39,350 nt of DNA from an uncultured Pelagibacteraceae bacterium (GTDB lineage: Bacteria > Pseudomonadota > Alphaproteobacteria > Pelagibacterales > Pelagibacteraceae). The notes beneath the pieces are model-generated. The model saw nothing but the letters and a program-made list of their open reading frames with translations. It ran no database searches and was not told the origin of the DNA. Below, in pieces: positions 1-9,701 of the stretch. A program made the position numbers and the translations under genes. The stretch lies in assembly GCA_902540275.1 (NCBI GenBank), contig CACBMB010000011.1, positions 1 through 39,350 on the forward strand. Direction: 5' to 3'. Within the stretch, counting starts at the first letter, position 1. Each line of letters opens with the position of its first letter.

Positions 1-675
1 CAAATATTTACACTTTATCCAGAAATTTTTCCTGGGCCTTTAGATAAAGGTCTTTATGGTAAAGCAATGGCTAAAAAATTATGGAGTTTGAATGTAATAA
101 ATATTAGAGACTCAGCCACAGATAAACACAAGACAGTTGATGATGCACCATATGGTGGTGGATCAGGAATGTTGCTTAAACCTGATGTTTTAGCAAAATC
201 TATTGATAAAAATTTAAATGAGGGAGAAAGAATTTTTTATCTTTCACCTAAAGGCAAAAGGTTTGATCAAAACCTTGCTTTGAATTTATCAAAAGAAAAA
301 TCATTTTCTCTAATTTGTGGACATTTTGAAGGTGTTGATGAGAGAGTTTTAACTACAAGAAATATAGAGGAAATTAGTATAGGAGATTATGTGTTGTCAG
401 GTGGAGAAACGGCAGCTTTCGTAATACTTGATAGTGTGTTAAGACTTTTGCCCGGAGTTTTGGGGAATGAAAAATCAGTTTCTGAGGAAACTTTTGAAAA
501 TGGTCTTCTAGAGTATCCTCAATACACAAAACCACAGATTTGGGAGCAAAAATCAGTTCCTGATGTGTTATTATCGGGGGACCACGCTAAAATTAAAGAC
601 TGGCGTTTATCTCAATCTGAGGCTATAACTCGCGACCGAAGACCAGATTTGTGGCAAAAATATAAGAAGAATTAA
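1..675 (+). CDS. trmD: tRNA (guanine-N1)-methyltransferase TrmD, 5'-truncated by window edge
   Basis: TrmD methylates G37 next to the anticodon of tRNAs reading CNN/CGG codons, using S-adenosylmethionine, and so prevents +1 frameshifting. The open frame runs from base 1 with no start codon in view. Its first residues, [20 protein letters not shown], match the conserved TrmD N-terminus, so only a few residues are missing; the ATG at 67 is internal. Visible family landmarks are the [11 protein letters not shown] segment, the LSPKG strand and the trefoil-knot cofactor loop [12 protein letters not shown], followed by the C-terminal tRNA-binding part ending near RDRRPDLW. rplS follows immediately, the usual bacterial trmD-rplS pairing. 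No defect is visible in the part seen. Confidence 0.95.
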   Translation, partial: QIFTLYPEIFPGPLDKGLYGKAMAKKLWSLNVINIRDSATDKHKTVDDAPYGGGSGMLLKPDVLAKSIDKNLNEGERIFYLSPKGKRFDQNLALNLSKEKSFSLICGHFEGVDERVLTTRNIEEISIGDYVLSGGETAAFVILDSVLRLLPGVLGNEKSVSEETFENGLLEYPQYTKPQIWEQKSVPDVLLSGDHAKIKDWRLSQSEAITRDRRPDLWQKYKKN

Positions 676-691
676 TTTGTTAAATATTAAA

Positions 692-1267
692 ATGAAAACC
701 ATTGAGGAAATAAACCAGTTTAACGTAAAGAAAATACTTTCAGAAAAGAAAATACCTAATTTCTATCCTGGAGATGTTGTTAAGGTTGGTGTTAGGATCA
801 CTGAGGGAAAGAAAGAAAGAATTCAATATTTTGAAGGTGTATGTATTGCAAAAAAGAATAGAGACTTAAATTCTTCCTTTACAGTCAGAAAAATTTCTTT
901 TGGAGAAGGAGTTGAGAGAACTTTTCCGTTATTTGGAACTGTAATAGATTCTATAAAAGTAATACGTTCGGGAAAAGTAAGAAGAGCAAAACTTTATTAC
1001 TTAAGAGATAGAACTGGTAAGTCTGCTAGAATTGCAGAAAAGATTAGAAAAAAAATCGGTATTGATATAGATGTTAAGCCAGAGACGGTAACAGAAGAAA
1101 ACCTTGCTCCAGAAGTTAATGAGATCAAGTCAGAATCAAAAAAAGAGACTTCACCGGATAATGAGTCAAAATTAGAGGAAGCTCCAAAAATTGATGTTAA
1201 AAAAGACGCATCTGTGGCCGAAACTAAGACAGAAAAAAAACTTGAAAATTTACAAGAAAAAAAATAA
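692..1267 (+). CDS. rplS: 50S ribosomal protein L19 with long charged C-terminal tail
   Basis: L19 sits at the 30S-50S interface of the ribosome. The core (about residues 5-115) carries the family pattern: [11 protein letters not shown], an FEGVCIA strand, [17 protein letters not shown] and [12 protein letters not shown] chose ATG 692 (MKTIEEIN) over a TTG at 677, because it gives the usual L19 N-terminus and the TTG lies 2 bp after the trmD stop. The protein is then 191 residues, against about 115-130 for typical L19. The excess is a low-complexity Lys/Glu/Ser tail from about residue 120 to the end, with no recognisable domain. The gene is probably co-transcribed with trmD. Confidence 0.95.
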   Translation: MKTIEEINQFNVKKILSEKKIPNFYPGDVVKVGVRITEGKKERIQYFEGVCIAKKNRDLNSSFTVRKISFGEGVERTFPLFGTVIDSIKVIRSGKVRRAKLYYLRDRTGKSARIAEKIRKKIGIDIDVKPETVTEENLAPEVNEIKSESKKETSPDNESKLEEAPKIDVKKDASVAETKTEKKLENLQEKK

Positions 1268-1278
1268 TTTTTTTTTCA

Positions 1279-2682
1279 ATGCCCAATACTCTTTACGATA
1301 AAATTTGGAAAGATCATTTAGTTCATCAGCAAGATGACGGTACTGCATTATTGTTTGTTGATAGACATTTGGTTCATGAGGTTACTAGTCCACAAGCTTT
1401 TGAAGGGCTTAGAAATTCTAAACGAAAAGTAAGACATCCAAAACTAACATTAGCGGTTGCGGATCATAATGTTCCAACTACTGATAGATCAAAGGGTATT
1501 TCAGACAAAGAGTCTAAAATCCAAGTTGAAACTTTAGAGGCTAATTGTGAAGAATTTGGTATCAAACTTTTTGGAATGAATGACAAAAGGCAAGGAATTG
1601 TTCATGTTACTGGTCCAGAACAAGGTTTTACTCAACCTGGCACTGTAATAGTATGTGGAGATAGTCATACAGCAACTCATGGAGCATTTGGTGCATTAGC
1701 ATTTGGAATTGGAACTTCAGAGGTAGAGCATGTTCTAGCTACACAAACTTTAGTTCAGAAAAAAGCAAAAAATTTTAGAATAAACGTAGACGGTAAACTT
1801 CCGTTAGGAGTTACTTCTAAAGATGTGATTCTTCAGATAATTGGAAAAATTGGAACTGCTGGTGGAACTGGTTGTGTAATAGAGTATTCAGGAAATTTAA
1901 TAAGATCTTTAACTGTTGAACAAAGAATGACAATTTGCAATATGTCTATTGAGGGAGGTGCAAGAGCAGGATTAATAGCTCCAGATGAAAAAATATTTAA
2001 ATATCTTGAAGGTAAGCCCATGTCTCCAAAAGGTATTAACTGGGATAAAGCTTTAGAAAATTGGAAAAATTTGAAAACTGACGATGGCGCAAAATTCGAT
2101 AAAGAAGTTAATTTAAAGGCTGAGGAAATATTACCAATGGTAACTTGGGGAACTTCTCCACAAGATGTAATAACAATTGATGAAAAGATTCCTAATCCTC
2201 AAAATGAAAAAGATGAGGATAAGAAAAATTCTCTAGAAAGAGCATTAAATTATATGGGTTTAAAACCCAATATGGCTGCAAAGGATATAAAAATTGATAA
2301 AGTTTTTATTGGAAGTTGCACAAATGGAAGAATTGAGGATTTAAGAGAAGCTGCAAAAATTCTTAAAGACAAAAAAATTGCTTCACATGTTCATGCAATG
2401 GTTGTCCCTGGATCTGGATTGGTAAAAGAACAGGCAGAACAAGAGGGATTAGATAAAATATTTGTTAATTCTGGTTTTGAATGGAGAGAACCAGGTTGTT
2501 CAATGTGTCTTGCGATGAACGCTGATAAATTAAAACCCGAAGAAAGATGCGCATCAACTTCAAACAGAAATTTTGAGGGAAGACAAGGAAGAGGTGGAAG
2601 AACTCATTTAGTGAGTCCCGGAATGGCAGCAGCAGCAGCAATTTCGGGAAGTTTAGATGACGTGAGAAAGTATCAAAATTAG
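1279..2682 (+). CDS. leuC: 3-isopropylmalate dehydratase large subunit
   Basis: LeuC is the catalytic Fe-S subunit of isopropylmalate isomerase. With LeuD it converts 2-isopropylmalate to 3-isopropylmalate in leucine synthesis. It belongs to the aconitase superfamily. The three [4Fe-4S] ligands are visible as C347 (GSCTNGR) and C407/C410 (GCSMC), and the [12 protein letters not shown] motif lies near residues 127-138. At 467 residues it is the normal bacterial LeuC length. It starts 11 bp after rplS and its stop codon directly abuts the leuD ATG, so leuC-leuD look translationally coupled. No defect is visible. Confidence 0.97.
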   Translation: MPNTLYDKIWKDHLVHQQDDGTALLFVDRHLVHEVTSPQAFEGLRNSKRKVRHPKLTLAVADHNVPTTDRSKGISDKESKIQVETLEANCEEFGIKLFGMNDKRQGIVHVTGPEQGFTQPGTVIVCGDSHTATHGAFGALAFGIGTSEVEHVLATQTLVQKKAKNFRINVDGKLPLGVTSKDVILQIIGKIGTAGGTGCVIEYSGNLIRSLTVEQRMTICNMSIEGGARAGLIAPDEKIFKYLEGKPMSPKGINWDKALENWKNLKTDDGAKFDKEVNLKAEEILPMVTWGTSPQDVITIDEKIPNPQNEKDEDKKNSLERALNYMGLKPNMAAKDIKIDKVFIGSCTNGRIEDLREAAKILKDKKIASHVHAMVVPGSGLVKEQAEQEGLDKIFVNSGFEWREPGCSMCLAMNADKLKPEERCASTSNRNFEGRQGRGGRTHLVSPGMAAAAAISGSLDDVRKYQN

Positions 2683-3288
2683 ATGCAAAAATTTAATACA
2701 TTAAAAAGTATTCCAGCATATTTACCAATAGTTAATATTGATACAGATATGATAATTCCTAAACAATTTCTTAAGACAATAAAGAGGACAGGATTAGGAA
2801 AAAATTTGTTTTTTGAGATGAGGTATGATGAACACGGTAACAAAATTAATGACTTTGTATTAAATAAGAGCCCATTTGATAATTCAAAAATTTTAATTGC
2901 TGGAAAAAACTTTGGTTGTGGTTCTTCAAGAGAACATGCTCCTTGGGCATTATTAGATTTTGGTATAACATGTGTGATAAGTTCAAGCTTTGCAGATATT
3001 TTTTATAACAATTGTTTTAAAAATGGAATTTTACCAATCATCTTAGATGATGAAAAAATAAAAGAATTATCTGAGTATGCAAATAGAAAAGAAGAAGTTT
3101 CTATAGATCTTAATGAAGAAAAAATAGTTTATGGAAATAATGAAATTAAATTCAAAATTGACCCTTTCAAAAAAAAATGTCTTTTAGAGGGACTAGACGA
3201 TATTGCGCTTTCACTCAATAAATCTGATAAAATTGAAAATTTTGAAAAAGATCTAAAAGTTAAAAAACCATGGATCTTTAATGATTAA
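2683..3288 (+). CDS. leuD: 3-isopropylmalate dehydratase small subunit
   Basis: LeuD is the swivel-domain subunit that completes the isopropylmalate isomerase active site with LeuC. The protein shows the N-terminal [17 protein letters not shown] motif (about 16-31) and the substrate-recognition segment [15 protein letters not shown] (about 76-91), both diagnostic for the family. Its 201 residues are normal. The ATG immediately follows the leuC stop, and its 3' end overlaps the start of leuB by 8 bp in another frame, so leuCDB form a tight operon. Leucine synthesis also needs LeuA, which is not in the window. Confidence 0.96.
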   Translation: MQKFNTLKSIPAYLPIVNIDTDMIIPKQFLKTIKRTGLGKNLFFEMRYDEHGNKINDFVLNKSPFDNSKILIAGKNFGCGSSREHAPWALLDFGITCVISSSFADIFYNNCFKNGILPIILDDEKIKELSEYANRKEEVSIDLNEEKIVYGNNEIKFKIDPFKKKCLLEGLDDIALSLNKSDKIENFEKDLKVKKPWIFND

Positions 3289-4387
3289 AGTAAATAAAAG
3301 AAAGATATTACTTCTTCCTGGTGATGGAATAGGCCCTGAAGTTATTGGTGAAGTTAAAAAAATAGTTACTTGGTTTAATAAAAAAAAATCTATGGATTTT
3401 GAAATAGATGAAGATTTAGCAGGTGGTTGTTCATATGATAAACATGGCACTCCAATAACTGATGAAGTTTTTTATAAAGCATTAGAAAGTTCATTTGTAA
3501 TGTTGGGTGCAGTTGGTGGACCAAAATGGGATAAATTAGAATTTTCAAAAAAACCTGAAAGAGCACTTCTTAAATTGAGAAAAGAATTGAAACTTTTTGC
3601 TAACCTTAGGCCAGCAATATGTTTTAAACAATTAGTTGATGCCTCAACTTTAAAGCCAGAAATTGTTTCTGGGTTAGATATAATGATAGTAAGAGAATTG
3701 ACAGGTGGAATATATTTTGGTGAACCTAGAGGGATTAAACCGATTGAAAATGGCGAGAGAAAAGGAATTAATACACATACTTATACTAGTAGCGAAATAA
3801 TACGTGTAGCAAGAATTGCATTTGATTTAGCTAAAAAAAGATCTAATAAAGTTACTTCATGTGAAAAATCAAATGTTATGGAGGCAGGACAACTTTGGAA
3901 AGAGGAAGTACAAACTCTTCATGACAAAGAGTACAAAGATGTAGAGTTGAGTCATATGCTTGCAGACAATTGTTCAATGCAATTATTAAGGAACCCAAAG
4001 CAATTTGATGTGATTGTAACAGATAACTTATTTGGTGATATGTTATCTGATCAAGCTTCTATGTTAACAGGCTCGTTAGGTCTTTTGCCCTCGGCGTCAT
4101 TAGGAGCAAAAAATAAAGATGGTGAAATGCGAGCAATGTATGAACCTATTCATGGATCTGCTCCAGATATTGCTGGTAAAGGTATAGCAAATCCAATCGC
4201 AACAATATTAAGTTTTGCTATGGCTTTAAGATATTCTTTAGATTTAGATAAAGAAGCAGAAGCATTAGAAAAAGCTGTGCAAGACGTATTAAATGATGGA
4301 TTGAGAACAAAAGACATTTTATCTGGAGGAATGAAGGAAGTATCAACATCTCAAATGGGTGATGCGATAATTTCAAAATTGCAATAA
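3281..4387 (+). CDS. leuB: 3-isopropylmalate dehydrogenase
   Basis: LeuB oxidatively decarboxylates 3-isopropylmalate with NAD+, the third leucine-specific step. The protein opens with [14 protein letters not shown], typical of isocitrate/isopropylmalate dehydrogenases. It has [14 protein letters not shown] near residue 140, the metal-binding [12 protein letters not shown] segment near residues 246-257, and the NAD-site [14 protein letters not shown] near 287-300. At 368 residues the length is standard. The start overlaps leuD by 8 bp; I kept it because the N-terminal strand begins within a few residues. In many alphaproteobacteria asd follows leuB, but here four DMSP-related genes intervene. 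Confidence 0.96.
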   Translation: MIKVNKRKILLLPGDGIGPEVIGEVKKIVTWFNKKKSMDFEIDEDLAGGCSYDKHGTPITDEVFYKALESSFVMLGAVGGPKWDKLEFSKKPERALLKLRKELKLFANLRPAICFKQLVDASTLKPEIVSGLDIMIVRELTGGIYFGEPRGIKPIENGERKGINTHTYTSSEIIRVARIAFDLAKKRSNKVTSCEKSNVMEAGQLWKEEVQTLHDKEYKDVELSHMLADNCSMQLLRNPKQFDVIVTDNLFGDMLSDQASMLTGSLGLLPSASLGAKNKDGEMRAMYEPIHGSAPDIAGKGIANPIATILSFAMALRYSLDLDKEAEALEKAVQDVLNDGLRTKDILSGGMKEVSTSQMGDAIISKLQ

Positions 4388-4413
4388 TCAATTAATTATT
4401 TTAAACTAAATTT

Positions 4414-6177
4414 ATGCCAAGCTATACAGCACCAGTAGAAGATATGATGTTTCTTTTTGAAAAATTAAGAAACAATAAAAATTATAATGAATTAGAGAAA
4501 TATAAAGAAGTAAGCTCAGACCTTGTAAAAGATATTTTACAGGAAGCGGCTAAAATTAATCAAAATCTTATTTTACCTCTTGCAAAAGTTGGAGATGAAA
4601 ATCCAGCAGTTTTAGAAAATGGAGTTGTTCGAACACCACCAGGATACAAAGAAGCATATCAAAAATATATTGAAGATGGTTGGACCTCATTATCTTGCGA
4701 CCCAAAATATGGAGGTCAAGGAATGCCAAAAACAGTCAGTGCTTTTTTTGATGAAATGTTATCTGCCGCAAGTCTTTCTTTTAAACTTTATAGTGAACTA
4801 AGTATAGGCGCTTATAACTGTATAAATCACCATGCTACAGATGAAATCAAGGATAAATATTTGCCAAAAATGGTTGAAGGAAAATGGAGCGGAACTATGT
4901 GCTTAACTGAACCAGTATGTGGAACTGATTTGGGTCTGCTCAAAACTAAAGCATCCGAACAGTCAGATGGAACTTATAAAATAAGTGGACAAAAAATTTT
5001 TATTACATCAGGTGATCATGATTTAACTGAGAATATAATTCATTTAGTATTGGCAAGAGCAAGCGACTCTCCTGCTGGAACAAAAGGTATAAGTTTATTT
5101 TTAGTTCCAAAGTATGTTGTTAAAGACGATGGAAAAGTAGGACCTAGAAATGGAATTTCGACAGGTTCTATTGAAAATAAAATGGGGATTAAAGGTTCTG
5201 CAACATGTGTATTAAATTTTGATGAAGCTACAGGATATATGATTGGGCAAAAGGATAAAGGTTTGAATGCAATGTTCACAATGATGAATCTTGAGAGAAT
5301 TGTTGTCGGTATTCAAGGACTAGGTATTTCTGAGATTGCATATCAAAATTCATTAGCATACGCAAAGGAGAGAAAACAAGGTAAAACAAATAAAACGAAA
5401 TCAAAAAACGGTGCAGATTTGATAATAGAACATGCTGATATTAGGAGAACATTATTAAATATGAAATCTATAATTGAAGGTGAAAGAGCATTATGTTTTT
5501 GGTTATCGCAACAAACCGAAGTAAGTCTAAATCATCCAAATGATCAAATAAGACAAGAAGCATCTGATTATGTTTCATTAATGACTCCAGTAGTAAAATC
5601 ACTATTCACTGATCTTGCTATGGAAATAACGAATGATGCAATGCAAATACATGGGGGTTATGGTTATACGAAAGATCAGGGGATTGAACAATTATATCGT
5701 GATAATAGAATAACACCAATTTATGAGGGGACAAATTCAGTTCAAGCGGCAGATTTAGTGTTCAGAAAACTTTCAAATAAAAATGGGAATATTATTAAAA
5801 AATTTTTAGATTTAGTAAAATCGGAGATAGATTCTGATAATGAAAAAATTAAACCGTTTATTAAAGATTTTGATTATTATCTAAATATTTTGACTAAGTT
5901 TAGTGAATGGATAGATGATAAAAATAAAACTGAAAAGGATGATGTAAGTGCAGCGGCTAACGATTATTTAAGAACATTAGGATATGTATCTATTGCCTAT
6001 TCTTGGATCAAAGTTTTAGAGGTAAGTTTTAAAGATTATAATGAAAATAAAAATTTTTATGATGACAAGATAAACACAGCTAAATTCTATTTTGATAAAG
6101 TCCTGCCAAGAGCTGAACAACATTATAAAACTGCTATTTCAGGTAGTTCTAATATAATGAACTTCAAATTTAACTAA
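4414..6177 (+). CDS. dmdC: 3-methylmercaptopropionyl-CoA dehydrogenase DmdC (acyl-CoA dehydrogenase family)
   Basis: DmdC is an FAD enzyme that oxidises 3-methylmercaptopropionyl-CoA to methylthioacryloyl-CoA in the DMSP demethylation pathway. The sequence is an acyl-CoA dehydrogenase of the long (about 590-residue) DmdC-like class. It has the FAD-binding stretch MCLTEPVCGTDLG (about 162-174), ITSGDHDL (197-204) and IHGGYGYTKDQGIEQLYRD (412-430). The catalytic glutamate is probably E438 in IYEGTN, followed by a C-terminal helical extension. The specific call over a generic acyl-CoA dehydrogenase rests on its place just upstream of dmdB and dmdA. Only 26 bp separate it from leuB, with no strong promoter or Shine-Dalgarno sequence seen. 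Confidence 0.9.
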   Translation: MPSYTAPVEDMMFLFEKLRNNKNYNELEKYKEVSSDLVKDILQEAAKINQNLILPLAKVGDENPAVLENGVVRTPPGYKEAYQKYIEDGWTSLSCDPKYGGQGMPKTVSAFFDEMLSAASLSFKLYSELSIGAYNCINHHATDEIKDKYLPKMVEGKWSGTMCLTEPVCGTDLGLLKTKASEQSDGTYKISGQKIFITSGDHDLTENIIHLVLARASDSPAGTKGISLFLVPKYVVKDDGKVGPRNGISTGSIENKMGIKGSATCVLNFDEATGYMIGQKDKGLNAMFTMMNLERIVVGIQGLGISEIAYQNSLAYAKERKQGKTNKTKSKNGADLIIEHADIRRTLLNMKSIIEGERALCFWLSQQTEVSLNHPNDQIRQEASDYVSLMTPVVKSLFTDLAMEITNDAMQIHGGYGYTKDQGIEQLYRDNRITPIYEGTNSVQAADLVFRKLSNKNGNIIKKFLDLVKSEIDSDNEKIKPFIKDFDYYLNILTKFSEWIDDKNKTEKDDVSAAANDYLRTLGYVSIAYSWIKVLEVSFKDYNENKNFYDDKINTAKFYFDKVLPRAEQHYKTAISGSSNIMNFKFN

Positions 6178-6178
6178 T

Positions 6179-7795
6179 ATGAGCCATTACGATAAGAACT
6201 TGGATAAAAATAAAGCTAATTATGTTTCATTAACACCCTTAACTTTTTTAAAAAGAGCTAAAGAAATTTATCCAAATTATGAGGCGGTTATTTACGAGGA
6301 CCGTAAATATACTTGGGATCAGGTTTATAAAAGAACAGTTAAATTTGCTAGTGCACTAAATAAAATTGGTGTTGGAAAAGGTGATACTGTTTCTTTTTTA
6401 GCTTTTAATACTCCAGAAATTTTTGAAGGTCATTACTCAGTGCCAATGACAGGCGCAGTATTAAATACTATTAATATAAGATTAGATGCTAAAACTATTG
6501 CCTATATTTTAGATCACAGTGAAGCAAAAGTATTAGTTGTAGATAGACAACTCCATGTGGAAGTAAAAAAAGCTTTAAGCACTTTAAAAAGAAAAATTAT
6601 TATAATTGACATAAACGATAAATTTGCTGATCAGTCTAAGTGTGAGAAAATTGGTGAATTAGAGTATGAAAGCTTTCTAAGCACTGGTGACGAAGATTAT
6701 AATTGGGAAATGCCAGAGGATGAATGGCAAGCTATATCGTTAAGTTATACATCTGGAACAACAGGAAATCCAAAAGGTGTTGTCTACCATCACAGAGGAT
6801 CATATTTAATGTCTACTGGAAGCGCAGTTGCTTGGAACATGCCTAATAGATTAAATTTTTTAACAATAGTACCAATGTTTCATTGTAATGGATGGGGCTA
6901 TCCGTGGACTATCCCAATGTTAAATGGAAGAACAATTTGTCTTAGAAATATAGATATTAAAAAAATATTTGAATTGATTGATAAGTATAATGTAACTCAT
7001 TTTGGCGGAGCACCAATTGTATTGAATATGATTACAGGGGCGGCAGAGTCTGATAGAAAAAAATTAAAACAAAAGGTTTATGTACTTACTGCTGGAGCTC
7101 CACCACCAAGTATTATATTTAAAAAGATGAATGAACTTGGATTCGAAGTGATGCATGTCTATGGTCTAACAGAAACTTATGGTCATGTTACTCAATGTGC
7201 TTGGAATGACGCTTGGAATAAATTTGATGAGGAAAAACAAAATGAGATAAAAGCAAGACAAGGAGTGAGGTACCCAAATACTGAAGGAATAGCAGTTATG
7301 AATCCAGAGACAATGGTAGAGGTTCCTAAAGATGGAAAAACAATTGGTGAGATAATGATTAAAGGAAATGTTGTCATGAAAGGATATTTTAAAGATAAGG
7401 ATGCAACATCCAAAGCTATGCATGGTGGGTGGTTTCATTCTGGCGATTTAGCAGTTATGCATCCCGATGGTTATGTTAAAATTCAAGACAGGTCCAAAGA
7501 TATTATTATTTCAGGAGGTGAAAACATTTCCTCGATAGAAATAGAGAATACTTTAGCGAAACACCCTTCAGTGTCTATTGCAGCAGTGGTAGCTAAACCA
7601 GATGAAAAATGGGGAGAAGTGCCATGTGCATTTATTGAAATGGTCAAAGATAAGCCCGTAACAGAAAAAGAATTAATAAGTTTTTGTAAGGAAACACTGG
7701 CAGGATTCAAGGTGCCAAAACAAGTAGTTTTTTGTGATTTACCAAAAACTTCAACTGGCAAAATTCAGAAGTTTGAGCTTAGAAAAAAATTTTAG
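6179..7795 (+). CDS. dmdB: 3-methylmercaptopropionate-CoA ligase DmdB
   Basis: DmdB activates 3-methylmercaptopropionate, the product of DmdA, to its CoA thioester using ATP. It is an ANL-superfamily acyl-CoA synthetase of normal length (538 aa). The phosphate-binding loop YTSGTTGNPKG lies at about 190-200. MHVYGLTETYG and GWFHSGDLAVMHPDGYVKIQDRSKD follow, and the C-terminal catalytic lysine is probably K528 in STGKIQK. The sequence alone would support a medium-chain acyl-CoA ligase; the DmdB assignment comes from its position between dmdC (1 bp away) and dmdA. It is very probably in one transcript with dmdC. Confidence 0.9.
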   Translation: MSHYDKNLDKNKANYVSLTPLTFLKRAKEIYPNYEAVIYEDRKYTWDQVYKRTVKFASALNKIGVGKGDTVSFLAFNTPEIFEGHYSVPMTGAVLNTINIRLDAKTIAYILDHSEAKVLVVDRQLHVEVKKALSTLKRKIIIIDINDKFADQSKCEKIGELEYESFLSTGDEDYNWEMPEDEWQAISLSYTSGTTGNPKGVVYHHRGSYLMSTGSAVAWNMPNRLNFLTIVPMFHCNGWGYPWTIPMLNGRTICLRNIDIKKIFELIDKYNVTHFGGAPIVLNMITGAAESDRKKLKQKVYVLTAGAPPPSIIFKKMNELGFEVMHVYGLTETYGHVTQCAWNDAWNKFDEEKQNEIKARQGVRYPNTEGIAVMNPETMVEVPKDGKTIGEIMIKGNVVMKGYFKDKDATSKAMHGGWFHSGDLAVMHPDGYVKIQDRSKDIIISGGENISSIEIENTLAKHPSVSIAAVVAKPDEKWGEVPCAFIEMVKDKPVTEKELISFCKETLAGFKVPKQVVFCDLPKTSTGKIQKFELRKKF

Positions 7796-7803
7796 GTAAT
7801 TAA

Positions 7804-8580
7804 TTGATATTTCAAATAGACAATAAAAGTATTTATGCATCTGATGCAGGACAAGGCATTGATTCTGATAAAGAAACTATTGTATTTTTACATGGCAGTG
7901 GTCTCTCACATATAGTTTGGTCCCTGACAGAACAGTTTTTTTCAAATAAAAATTTTAATGTATTATCTATTGATTTGCCTGGACATGGGAATTCAGATGG
8001 GCCTTGTTTAGATAGTATTGAAAAAATTGCTGATTGGTTAGAAAAAGTATTTAATAAATTGAATTTGAATAATTTAGTTTTAGTTGGTCACTCTCAAGGT
8101 TGTTTAGAAGTACTTGAGTATGCTTATAAATATAAAAACAAGCTAAAAAAATTAGTTTTTATTGGGGGTTCAAATAAAATGCCTGTTCATTCTGATTTGA
8201 TAGAGTTAGCTGAAAATGGTGATTCTGATGCCATAAAATTAATGATGAAATGGGGCTATGAAGGTTCTAAAAAATTTATAGGTGGAAATCCAATAGAAAA
8301 AATTATTCAATCACCAAGAGATATAAGTGAAATATTGGCTGTTGATTTAAAAGCGTGTAACAATTATTTGAATGGTTCTGAGGCTTCAAAAACAATAAAC
8401 CTTCCAACTTTGTTTATTTTAGGTGAATTGGACAAAATGGTCAATTTAGAGGCAGGGAAAAAATTTTCAAATTCAATTAAAAATTCGACAACTCATGTGA
8501 TAAGTGGATCAGGTCATATGATTATGATTGAAAAAGCTTTTGAAATGAGAGAAAAGATTTTTGAATTTTTAAAATCATGA
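7804..8580 (+). CDS. alpha/beta hydrolase in the DMSP cluster, substrate unknown
   Basis: This is an alpha/beta-hydrolase-fold protein of 258 residues. The likely oxyanion segment is FLHGSG (28-33), the nucleophile elbow is GHSQG with S97, the acid is probably D210 (GELDKMV), and the histidine is H238 (GSGHM), so the triad looks complete. It lacks a signal peptide or membrane segment and is probably cytoplasmic. The start is TTG at 7804: an in-frame stop lies immediately upstream and no ATG is near. Its stop overlaps the dmdA start as ATGA, which implies translational coupling. The function is not established. It could act on a thioester or ester intermediate of DMSP breakdown, but nothing in the sequence fixes the substrate. 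Confidence 0.85.
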   Translation: MIFQIDNKSIYASDAGQGIDSDKETIVFLHGSGLSHIVWSLTEQFFSNKNFNVLSIDLPGHGNSDGPCLDSIEKIADWLEKVFNKLNLNNLVLVGHSQGCLEVLEYAYKYKNKLKKLVFIGGSNKMPVHSDLIELAENGDSDAIKLMMKWGYEGSKKFIGGNPIEKIIQSPRDISEILAVDLKACNNYLNGSEASKTINLPTLFILGELDKMVNLEAGKKFSNSIKNSTTHVISGSGHMIMIEKAFEMREKIFEFLKS

Positions 8581-9686
8581 AAAATTATTCAATTGCAAAA
8601 TCAAGAAGAGTAAGAAGTTCTCCATATACTTCAAGAATAGAAAAGCAAGGGGTTACAGCATATACTGTCTACAACCACATGTTATTACCTGCAGCTTTCG
8701 GCTCTATAGAAGAGTCTTGTAACCATCTTAAAAAAGATGTTCAAGTTTGGGATGTAGCTGCTGAAAGACAAGTTGAAATCATCGGGGAAGATGCAGCAAA
8801 ACTTGTTCAATTAATGACTTGTAGAGATTTATCAAAATCAAAAATAGGAAGGTGTTATTATTGTCCAATTATTGATGATGATGGAAATTTAGTTAATGAT
8901 CCAGTGATTTTAAAATTATCTGAAGATAGATGGTGGATTTCAATCGCTGACTCAGATGTTATTTTTTTTGCAAAAGGTATTTCATCTGGAAATAATTTTA
9001 AAGTTAAAATTTTTGAGCCTAATGTTGATATTATTGCTATACAAGGACCAAAATCATTTAGCTTAATGGAAAAAGTTTTTGGAAAAAAAATTACAGAATT
9101 AAAATTTTTTGGTTTTGATTATTTTGATTTCAAAGGTGTTAAGCATTTGATTGCAAGATCTGGCTGGTCAAAACAAGGAGGTTTCGAAGTGTATGTAGAA
9201 AATACTCAATCTGGTTTGGATCTTTACGATCATTTATTTGAGATAGGTAAAGAATTTAACTTAAAACCTGGTTGTCCCAATCTTATAGAAAGAATTGAAA
9301 GTGGCCTTTTATCTTATGGGAATGATTTTGATAATAACGATAATCCTTTCGAGTGTGGTTTTGAGAAGTATGTAAATTTAGATACCGATATATCTTTTTT
9401 AGGAAAAGAAAAACTAAAAAAAATTAAAAAAGAAGGTATAAAGCGAAAATTAATGGGTGTTTATATCGACACTGATAAAATTAATTTAACTAAATCTTTA
9501 AATATTAAGGATGATAGAGATAATTTTATTGGTGATCTTAGATCAGCTTGTTATTCGCCTCATTTTAAAAAAGTTATAGGTATAGCAATGATAAATAAGC
9601 CTTATTGCAAAGCATCTACATCAGGTTTATTGGAAATTGAAGGAAATTCTTTTACTGTTAAAGTTTGCGATTTACCTTTCATCTAG
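8577..9686 (+). CDS. dmdA: dimethylsulfoniopropionate demethylase DmdA
   Basis: DmdA transfers a methyl group from DMSP to tetrahydrofolate, giving 3-methylmercaptopropionate and 5-methyl-THF. It is the committing step of the demethylation pathway. The protein is a GcvT/aminomethyltransferase-fold enzyme of 369 residues, the length I recall for the SAR11 enzyme. Visible features are the N-terminal [20 protein letters not shown] block, [12 protein letters not shown] near residues 57-68, [20 protein letters not shown], and [12 protein letters not shown] near 197-208. The ATG overlaps the hydrolase stop by 4 bp. GcvT itself is the main alternative, but the N-terminal block and the dmdC-dmdB neighbours favour DmdA. 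Confidence 0.93.
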   Translation: MKNYSIAKSRRVRSSPYTSRIEKQGVTAYTVYNHMLLPAAFGSIEESCNHLKKDVQVWDVAAERQVEIIGEDAAKLVQLMTCRDLSKSKIGRCYYCPIIDDDGNLVNDPVILKLSEDRWWISIADSDVIFFAKGISSGNNFKVKIFEPNVDIIAIQGPKSFSLMEKVFGKKITELKFFGFDYFDFKGVKHLIARSGWSKQGGFEVYVENTQSGLDLYDHLFEIGKEFNLKPGCPNLIERIESGLLSYGNDFDNNDNPFECGFEKYVNLDTDISFLGKEKLKKIKKEGIKRKLMGVYIDTDKINLTKSLNIKDDRDNFIGDLRSACYSPHFKKVIGIAMINKPYCKASTSGLLEIEGNSFTVKVCDLPFI

Positions 9687-9701
9687 TATAAAACTTACAT
9701 C

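Noticed and set aside
4388..4413. Promoter for the dmd genes in the leuB-dmdC gap
   Set aside because: The best match (TTGCAA, 16 bp, TTAAAC) agrees poorly with the -10 consensus. The gap is only 26 bp, so I could not distinguish it from background.
7166..7438. Two overlapping minus-strand frames opposite dmdB
   Set aside because: They are in two frames of the same antisense stretch, with no ribosome site and no recognisable domain.
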